Below, in pieces: positions 21,046 through 25,800 of a DNA stretch of 25,800 nucleotides. The notes beneath the pieces were generated by a model. The model was not told where the DNA came from and ran no database searches. It was given only the letters and a program-made list of their open reading frames with translations. The position numbers were made by a program, and so were the translations under genes. The stretch's first letter is position 1. Every line of letters begins with the position of its first letter. Origin of the DNA: a virus; the IMG/VR virus record IMGVR_UViG_3300049217_000290, positions 1 through 25,800 of that record; one strand, written 5' to 3'.

Positions 21046-21423
21046 GTGCCGAAGAAATTCCGACTCATTGGACTGCCAAGTGGCGCTGTGAATGCCGAAA
21101 AGCAGGAAATCGATTTTTCGCTTGCTGTCAGTGATGGGCGGCCGCTGGGGTTTATCGCAAAGATCGGGGTTGCCGAGCAGATCATTTCTGGCCTCGGCCG
21201 AATGGTTCGCGATTTGCGCCAGCCAAAGCCGCAGATGACTGCCGCAGAGGATGTTGCCGAATATCTCGTGCAGAGAGATGCTTTTGGGGGGCCAGTTCTG
21301 CTTCGGTTCGTGACTCCACATGGCGTCCCCTACACATTTGCCCTGCCAGCGGTGGCTGCAAGCGATATCGCTGAGCGATTGAAAACTGAAAGTCAAAAGG
21401 AGCGACCGGTGGGAAGGGCGTAG
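21046..21423 (+). CDS. Protein of unknown function
   Basis: A 125-residue protein starting at GTG 21046, chosen because AGGAG (21033-21037) lies 8 nt upstream. The frame is open to 20989, but the extra residues look random. Motifs: FRLIGLPSGAVNAEKQEIDFSLAVSDG, LGFIAKIGVAEQIISGLGRMVRDLR, and AEYLVQRDAFGGPVLLRFVTPHGVPYTFALP. It reads as a small soluble alpha/beta protein. No family or role is recognised. Confidence 0.6.
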   Translation: MPKKFRLIGLPSGAVNAEKQEIDFSLAVSDGRPLGFIAKIGVAEQIISGLGRMVRDLRQPKPQMTAAEDVAEYLVQRDAFGGPVLLRFVTPHGVPYTFALPAVAASDIAERLKTESQKERPVGRA

Positions 21424-21464
21424 TCATTCTCGATGAGCTCACAGGGCAATCAAGGAGATAACTG

Positions 21465-21533
21465 ATGATCTGTGCCTGCTGCCCGCACCTGCCCCATCAA
21501 ACACGAACGGCGGATGCTAAATTTCTGGCGTAG
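21465..21533 (+). CDS. Possible 22-residue leader peptide
   Basis: A 23-codon frame (MICACCPHLPHQTRT...) has the best ribosome binding site in the area, AAGGAGAT at 21452-21459, 5-6 nt before its ATG. It overlaps the start region of the membrane protein gene in another frame and ends after that gene's internal ATG at 21514. It might couple translation of the membrane protein or may simply be fortuitous. Confidence 0.25.
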   Translation: MICACCPHLPHQTRTADAKFLA

Positions 21534-22317
21534 ATGGGGCCCGGCTCTATTCGTTGGAGCGCTCTGCATCTCCTTCCCGGCAACAATGTGGTTGGCCGTG
21601 GAGTGTTCATCGATATCCGTCCCTGAGCAACCACCCACAAACCAGCAACACGCAGGCACTTCCGATCAAGAACATCCAGCCACTCGTGACGTGTCGTTGC
21701 CTTTTCGCATCGGAAAATTCCTCGACGATCACAACGGGACTGTTAGCGCCGTTGCCACTGTCGCCATTGCGGGATTTACCCTCGTCCTGATTTTTGTCAG
21801 CCGCACCCAGGCTCGACTCATGCGCGAAGGACTTGTCACTGGTGGCCGCGCATTCGTCTTCCTCGAAGATTTCGACACGGAGTTCACGACCAAATTTCGC
21901 GGCGGAGGATATCCACCCAATATCAGCGGAATGACCATCAAGCCCCGGTGGAAAAATGGTGGCAGGACGCCCACCAAAAACTTGATTGTCAAGGTGGCCT
22001 GCGACTCGATCGATGGCGAACTGGCCGCCGACTTCACCTTTCCATATGCTGATAACGCGCTGCAGACAATGATCGGTCCAGATGCAACGGAATGGAGTAA
22101 CCCCGTTCAAATCAGCGAATTTGACGCTAACAAGGCACTCGACAAAGAGAGGAATATCTACATTTGGGGCCGCGCAGATTACCTGGATGTCTTCGACCCT
22201 ACATCCCCGCGCTTCACCCAGTTTTGTTACCGCATCCATTTCCGCCGCAGCGAAGGCCACGTCAGAACTCAATTCATCGCCTATGGCGACTACAATAAGT
22301 CCGACCAAGACCGCTAG
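21472..22317 (+). CDS. Two-helix membrane protein of unknown function
   Basis: Up to 281 residues. Two hydrophobic helices are visible: about residues 23-42 (WGPALFVGALCISFPATMWL) and 91-109 (VSAVATVAIAGFTLVLIFV). A short Pro/Gln/Ser-rich loop separates them, and a soluble C-terminal domain of about 170 residues follows. That domain has GGRAFVFLEDF, ISGMTIKPRWKNGGRTPTKNLIVKV and YIWGRADYLDVF, an Ig-like beta pattern often seen after two N-terminal helices in membrane proteins of genomic islands. The GTG at 21472 gives the longest form. ATG 21514 (MLNFWRRWG), just before the first helix, is an equally good start. Function unknown; it may be passenger DNA of the island. Confidence 0.68.
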   Translation: MPAARTCPIKHERRMLNFWRRWGPALFVGALCISFPATMWLAVECSSISVPEQPPTNQQHAGTSDQEHPATRDVSLPFRIGKFLDDHNGTVSAVATVAIAGFTLVLIFVSRTQARLMREGLVTGGRAFVFLEDFDTEFTTKFRGGGYPPNISGMTIKPRWKNGGRTPTKNLIVKVACDSIDGELAADFTFPYADNALQTMIGPDATEWSNPVQISEFDANKALDKERNIYIWGRADYLDVFDPTSPRFTQFCYRIHFRRSEGHVRTQFIAYGDYNKSDQDR

Positions 22318-22452
22318 AAAACGACGCGCCCACTCGCATTTACGTTTCGACGCCAATAATCGAGTACTGAGGGCTGGGCAATCCACCGTCTCGTCAAGTC
22401 TTGTGCAGTCATGCATATAGTCGTCCCGACGGTGTCACCAGGGAGAATTGCC

Positions 22453-22968
22453 ATGAAGATCGAATCACTGCGACGCTTGCCGAGGCTTGTCGCTTTGTTG
22501 TTGGCTACCGGACTCTGCGGCGTGCCCGCCAAGGCGGACGGATTGCTGGTCACGCACCGCTTGCCGGCAGCGCTCGCCAGTCAGATCGCCAGCGAGGTTG
22601 TCGCTGCCTGCGCCAAGCAGGGCTATACCGAGACCGCCGTGGTGGTCGACGTGGACGGCGTGCGCCAGGCCGTGCTGCGCGGCGACCGGGCCGGCAGCCA
22701 TACGCTCGACAGCGCCAACGACAAGGCCTATACGGCCGCCTCGTTCAAGAACGACACCTCCGCCCTGGTCGAACGGTCGAAGACGGTGCCGGGCTTCGCC
22801 GCGCTGTTCACGCAGTTGCCGCATCTCATCCTGTTCGGCGGCGGCGTGGTCATCAAGCTGGGCGACGAGGTGGTGGGCGCCATCGGCGCCTCCGGCGCGC
22901 CCGGCGCCGACCTGGACGATGCCTGCGCCCGCGCCGGCCTCGACAAGGTGCGCGACCAGCTCAAGTAG
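22453..22968 (+). CDS. Secreted GlcG/HbpS-family protein
   Basis: A 171-residue GlcG/HbpS (heme-binding/heme-degrading fold) protein with an N-terminal signal peptide: basic residues in MKIESLRRLPR, a hydrophobic core LVALLLATGLCGV, and a probable cut after AKA (about residue 28). The family body is typical: LASQIASEVVAACAKQGYTETAVVVDVDGVRQAVLRGD, DKAYTAASFKNDT, LFGGGVVIKLGDEVVGAIGASGAPG and DDACARAGL. The frame is open to 22411, but ATG 22453 begins the signal peptide and follows GGGAGA at a good distance. Its codon use is much more GC-rich than that of the preceding genes. Family members occur as periplasmic proteins of varied role. It is an unusual companion for phage head genes. Confidence 0.82.
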   Translation: MKIESLRRLPRLVALLLATGLCGVPAKADGLLVTHRLPAALASQIASEVVAACAKQGYTETAVVVDVDGVRQAVLRGDRAGSHTLDSANDKAYTAASFKNDTSALVERSKTVPGFAALFTQLPHLILFGGGVVIKLGDEVVGAIGASGAPGADLDDACARAGLDKVRDQLK

Positions 22969-22989
22969 CCACACTGGTACCTGCGGAAG

Positions 22990-23009
22990 ACCGCGCAGGC
23001 GTGCGCGGT
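22990..23009. terminator. Hairpin between converging glcG-like and protease genes
   Basis: ACCGCGCA (22990-22997) pairs with TGCGCGGT (23002-23009) around a 4-nt loop. It lies 21 nt after the GlcG-like gene and 13 nt after the protease gene stop on the other strand, so it could end transcripts from both sides. No T-run is present, so confidence is moderate. Confidence 0.5.
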
Positions 23010-23022
23010 AGGCCGCGCAGGA

Positions 23023-24102
23023 CTAGCCGGGCTGGCCGAGCTTCAGGGGTTGGCGCTGGGCCATTTTGATGGCGGCGGCGGCGATCAGGTCGGGGTTGCT
23101 CTTCACCAGTTCGTCGAGCATGCCGGCGGCGGCGCGGGCGTCGTCCGCAGCTTTGTCGACGACGCGGTAGCTGTCGGTCCTGGCGGGGCCGCCCGGCATC
23201 GGCTGGTTCTCCAGCTTTTCGATGCGGGCGCGGAGCTCGTCGATCAAGGGCACCGCGGCGGTAACGGCCTCGCGCAAGCCGGCATTTTCCGCTGCGAGCT
23301 TGGCGAGTTCGCCCGAGGCGACCTGCTCGATCGTGTCTGTCGTTGTTGCCTGCTGCGGCGGGCAGGTGGCGCCGGCTTCGCAGAGCAGGTCGTGGGCCTG
23401 CTGCAGGCGGGCCTGGTCGGCCGCCGAATTCCGCGCGCCGAGCTTTGCGAGGACCGGTTCGGCAGCTGCGGCAAGCAGCTCGGTGCGGGCCTGCTCGACG
23501 AAATTGTGCCATTTGCTGGCGGCACCGGCGCTCTTGGCCAGGGCCTGCGCCTTGGCGACCACGTCGGCGTTGCGCAGTGGCGCGGTCGGGCCGGCGCCTT
23601 TCGGCTTGAAGTGCCGCTTCTCCACCACGCCGTCGGCCTTGATCATGCTGAAGGTGGCGGTCGGCATGCAGGGATTGTCGACCAGGCTGACTTCTGCCGG
23701 CTCGGCGGTGTAGCGGGTGACGCCGGCATTGCCGGCATCCTTCCAGCGCTTCACGTATTTGCCGCCGATGGAGAAGCCGGTGTAGACGCCCTGCTCCACC
23801 TTGGCCCATTCGTCGTCGTCCACCACCTTGGCGCAGGCCTCGATGCGCCTGGCTTCGTCGTCGAAGGCGATCTCGGTCAGCTTGCCGGCGGCGACCTTGC
23901 CGTGCATGGCGCGGACATTGCCGACGCTGCGTCCGTCGGTGGCCTTGGCGACGGCGCCGGACCAGGCCTCGAACAGCGGCTTGGAGCTGGCGTAATCCAG
24001 GATCTCGTCGGACTTGTCGACCACCTCCTCGGCGATGGTGCCATAGACCAGTCGCTTGGCCGCATCGACCTTGGTGATCGGCAGGAAGAGATTCAATTGC
24101 AT
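23023..24102 (-). CDS. Phage prohead protease (XkdF-like) fused to scaffold
   Basis: A 359-residue capsid maturation protein. The N-terminal half is an XkdF-like serine protease: VRAMHGKVAAGK with His67, and VYTGFSIGGKY with Ser111. RYTAEPAEVSLVDNPC supplies the acidic residue around 137. The C-terminal half is a helical, alanine-rich scaffold with a coiled coil at about 255-300 (LAKLAAENAGLREAV, LIDELRARIEKLENQ). Such fusions direct procapsid assembly and then digest the scaffold. It begins 3 nt after the portal gene. The capsid gene expected next is displaced by the accessory island, so from here minus-strand transcription faces the plus-strand island genes. Confidence 0.88.
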   Translation of the reverse strand: MQLNLFLPITKVDAAKRLVYGTIAEEVVDKSDEILDYASSKPLFEAWSGAVAKATDGRSVGNVRAMHGKVAAGKLTEIAFDDEARRIEACAKVVDDDEWAKVEQGVYTGFSIGGKYVKRWKDAGNAGVTRYTAEPAEVSLVDNPCMPTATFSMIKADGVVEKRHFKPKGAGPTAPLRNADVVAKAQALAKSAGAASKWHNFVEQARTELLAAAAEPVLAKLGARNSAADQARLQQAHDLLCEAGATCPPQQATTTDTIEQVASGELAKLAAENAGLREAVTAAVPLIDELRARIEKLENQPMPGGPARTDSYRVVDKAADDARAAAGMLDELVKSNPDLIAAAAIKMAQRQPLKLGQPG

Positions 24103-24105
24103 GGT

Positions 24106-25515
24106 TTACTCCGGGTTGGCGGGTGGGGCATCGGCCGGTGTCGGCGCGACGAGCGGCACGAAGCCGGTGGCGGTGGCGAACATCGGATGTTCACCACCCA
24201 AAGTGGGATCGAGGCCGAGCTGGTCGCGCGCCTCGTTCACCGAGAGGATGCCCGCCTTCACATAGCCCTGCAGGATGGTGGCCTGGGCCGTGCTGTCGAC
24301 CTCGCGGTCGTCCTTCCAGCGGAACTCCAGATGCGGGCAGCCGAAGTCGTCCTGGATCACGCCGTCGATCAGCTGCTTCACCCAGCTCTGGATCGGAACC
24401 AGGCCTTCCTGCAGCGCAGATTCGTGCGCCGTGTCGGCGGTGGCGCGGTTCATCATGGCGACGAAGGGCTGCGGCGACACCGAGAAGCAGAAGCAGCAGA
24501 TGCGCGCCAGCCACTCGTCGAACTGGTTGGTGAGCACCGCTTCCTTGGTGGCGATGAAGGTCTTGCCGACGCCGCCGGGCACGAACTTGGCGTGCCGGCG
24601 GGCGGCGGTGTTGCCCTCCAGGATGTTGTCCCACCAGACCTGGAACTCGCGGATCTGCGTCGGCGTCCAGCTTTCCGGCACGCCGATCAGGGCCTCCGGC
24701 ACATTGCCCTCGGTGAAATATTGCAGATGGTAGATCTGCCGGCGGAGCGCGATGTTCACCGTCATGATGATCTGCTCGACCGGCGAATAGCCATAGACCT
24801 TGTGCGCGCGGACGTTCCGCGGCGCATAGATGAGATCGTCGGCGGTATAATTCACGGCCGGCAGGCCATGCAAAACTTGCTGATAGGCGGGCACCGGCGG
24901 CGGCGGCGTGCGACCCCAGTCATCGATGACGCGCTTGATGGTGGCGCCGTCGATCACCTCGAGCGCATAGAGCTCGCCCGCCTTGGTGCGGCGGCGATAG
25001 AGCGCGGGCGCATCGAGGACGAACATCTCCTCCAGCAGCTCGCGGAGCCAGGTGTCCCAATAGTTCACCCGGTCGGGCCGGCGGAAGAAGGCCTCGATCG
25101 CCTTTACCTCCGGCGTGAACTTCGCATCGCCGGATTCGGGCTCGTCCTGGTAGCTGTCGCGGAGTTTGATGTTCCAGCTCATCTGAGCCATTTGATCTTT
25201 GCGGGTCTCGATGATTATCCGGAGCAGGTCATAGGAATCCGCCAGCGCGCGGAGATCGGCGAACTTGATCGGCTCATAGGCGCGCGGCTCGATATTGAGG
25301 TTGTAGCCGCTGGGGAAATCGAGGATGCGGCCTTGCACCGCATCGGGCGCCGAGGGTGTCTGCGGATTGAGCGGGCCGAACCAATCGGCGCCGTCGCCGC
25401 GGACGATGCCGCTGTTGCTGCCGGCCTGGTAGCGCACCGTCAGGCGATAGGGATCGTAGGGTGCCGATGGCACGGCCAGCGACGTCACCTTGCCGCCTTC
25501 GCCCCGTTCCGCCAT
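24106..25515 (-). CDS. Phage portal protein
   Basis: A 469-residue portal subunit, the dodecameric ring at the capsid vertex through which DNA passes. Portal features: LRALADSYDLLRIIIETRKDQMAQMSWNI near residue 85, a helical stem and wing region, the conserved DDLIYAPRNVRAHKVYGYSPVEQIIM near 220, and IYHLQYFTEGNVPEALI. The C-terminal crown region contains GYVKAGILSVNEARDQLGLDPTLGGEHP and ends in a Pro/Ala-rich tail. It is the first phage gene in the window; the terminase genes expected upstream are not seen before the right edge. A palindromic repeat lies 45 nt upstream of its start. Confidence 0.92.
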   Translation of the reverse strand: MAERGEGGKVTSLAVPSAPYDPYRLTVRYQAGSNSGIVRGDGADWFGPLNPQTPSAPDAVQGRILDFPSGYNLNIEPRAYEPIKFADLRALADSYDLLRIIIETRKDQMAQMSWNIKLRDSYQDEPESGDAKFTPEVKAIEAFFRRPDRVNYWDTWLRELLEEMFVLDAPALYRRRTKAGELYALEVIDGATIKRVIDDWGRTPPPPVPAYQQVLHGLPAVNYTADDLIYAPRNVRAHKVYGYSPVEQIIMTVNIALRRQIYHLQYFTEGNVPEALIGVPESWTPTQIREFQVWWDNILEGNTAARRHAKFVPGGVGKTFIATKEAVLTNQFDEWLARICCFCFSVSPQPFVAMMNRATADTAHESALQEGLVPIQSWVKQLIDGVIQDDFGCPHLEFRWKDDREVDSTAQATILQGYVKAGILSVNEARDQLGLDPTLGGEHPMFATATGFVPLVAPTPADAPPANPE

Positions 25516-25559
25516 GGAATGCCCCTGCCGATGATGATTAGAGCATGTTGCGACGTGAT

Positions 25560-25691
25560 GGAATCACCCCTCACCCTCCCAGCGCTTCGCGCTGGGCCCC
25601 TCCCTCTCCCACAAGGGGCGAGGAAATCAGAGAGCGAGGCTCGCTTGAACCCTCTCCCCTTGTGGGAGAGGGCAGGGTGAGGGGTGATTCC
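25560..25691. repeat. Palindromic intergenic repeat upstream of portal
   Basis: A 132-bp element with matching outer arms (18 bp at 25560-25577 and 25674-25691) and inner arms built on CCTCTCCC/ACAAGGGG near 25603-25618 and its complement near 25646-25661. A private 8-bp hairpin (CCCAGCGC/GCGCTGGG) interrupts the left side. This resembles the dispersed palindromic elements of many alphaproteobacterial genomes. The remaining 109 nt to the right edge show no gene. TATAAA on the minus strand at about 25711-25716 is a weak -10 candidate for the portal operon. Confidence 0.75.
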
Positions 25692-25800
25692 AACCAGTCG
25701 TGACGCGCTTTATACCAACCGCCGAAATTCCTGACTCGCGTTGAGTTTGGGGTTCCCGTTTGCCCTTACTTACGCTTCTCTCTTGCGAGTGGCGCGATTT

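Noticed and set aside
1-25515. The locus might be a gene transfer agent rather than a prophage.
   Set aside because: The DUF2460-DUF2163-NlpC/P60-J block resembles one, but J shows no TIM-barrel region, the capsid and connector carry large inserts, and toxin and defence cargo lies inside the cluster. A conserved domesticated agent would not be expected to show these.
23050-25680. A very long open frame on the plus strand (876 codons) opposite portal and protease.
   Set aside because: It is an antisense artefact of GC-rich third positions. The minus-strand frames encode recognisable portal and protease proteins, and the plus-strand translation is low-complexity Gly/Ala/Arg.
25700-25720. TATAAA on the minus strand as a promoter for the portal operon.
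   Set aside because: No -35 element at the right distance is visible, so it is mentioned only as a weak candidate.
1-25800. CRISPR array, tRNA-type attachment site or insertion-sequence transposase.
   Set aside because: No regularly spaced repeats, no tRNA-like cloverleaf sequence and no transposase-like protein were found on either strand.

Overview
The window is a high-GC stretch of a bacterial chromosome, most likely alphaproteobacterial. It carries the structural half of a tailed (siphovirus-type) prophage with two accessory insertions. The alphaproteobacterial call rests on the GC-rich codon use, on a tail-tip cassette of DUF2460, DUF2163, NlpC/P60 and tip protein J (typical of alphaproteobacterial siphophages and gene transfer agents), and on a palindromic repeat at 25560-25691 of a kind common in those genomes. 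No rRNA, tRNA, integrase, terminase, lysis gene or CRISPR array is visible, so neither end of the prophage is in view.

Structural genes all lie on the minus strand and read right to left: portal (24106-25515), XkdF-like protease/scaffold (23023-24102), major capsid protein (15629-17149), a small head protein (15255-15554), head-tail connector (14415-15248), HK97 gp10-like protein (13939-14418), tail completion protein (13493-13942), tail tube (7606-8352), tail assembly chaperone with a probable -1 frameshift extension (7044-7606), a short tape measure (5656-7023), DUF2460 (5065-5652), DUF2163 (4009-4995), NlpC/P60 peptidase (3483-3929) and tail tip protein J (1-3390, running off the left edge). 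Many junctions are ATGA or TGATG overlaps. The three tail-tip gene junctions instead contain strong inverted repeats over stop codons. A beta-rich module of about 75 residues recurs in the connector, the tail tube and twice in J.

Insertion 1 (about 17.2-23.0 kb) separates protease from capsid. It holds an XRE repressor/ImmA-IrrE peptidase pair on the minus strand. Divergent from it is a tight three-gene operon encoding a ubiquitin-like protein with an internal GG (18446-18718), a JAMM/JAB isopeptidase (18715-19155) and a two-domain E1-like activating enzyme (19152-20453). This looks like a bacterial ubiquitin-like conjugation system without a recognisable E2. A perfect 17-bp direct repeat (17264-17280 and 20496-20512) brackets exactly this five-gene module. 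Beyond it lie two unknown proteins, a membrane protein and a secreted GlcG/HbpS-like protein.

Insertion 2 (about 8.4-13.3 kb) sits between the tail completion and tail tube genes. It is a polymorphic toxin/immunity locus. Two long proteins share an N-terminal domain of about 140 residues but carry different C-terminal toxin domains (one HNH nuclease). They are accompanied by a DUF7336 immunity protein, three SMI1/KNR4 immunity paralogs, a DUF2185-like protein and a gene broken by a stop codon. A copied 3' end of the tail completion gene and relics of toxin 3' ends show that the locus grew by segmental duplication and toxin loss. Together the two islands suggest a prophage armed both against other phages (ubiquitin-like system) and against rival bacteria (toxins made beside tail genes, possibly carried by the particle).
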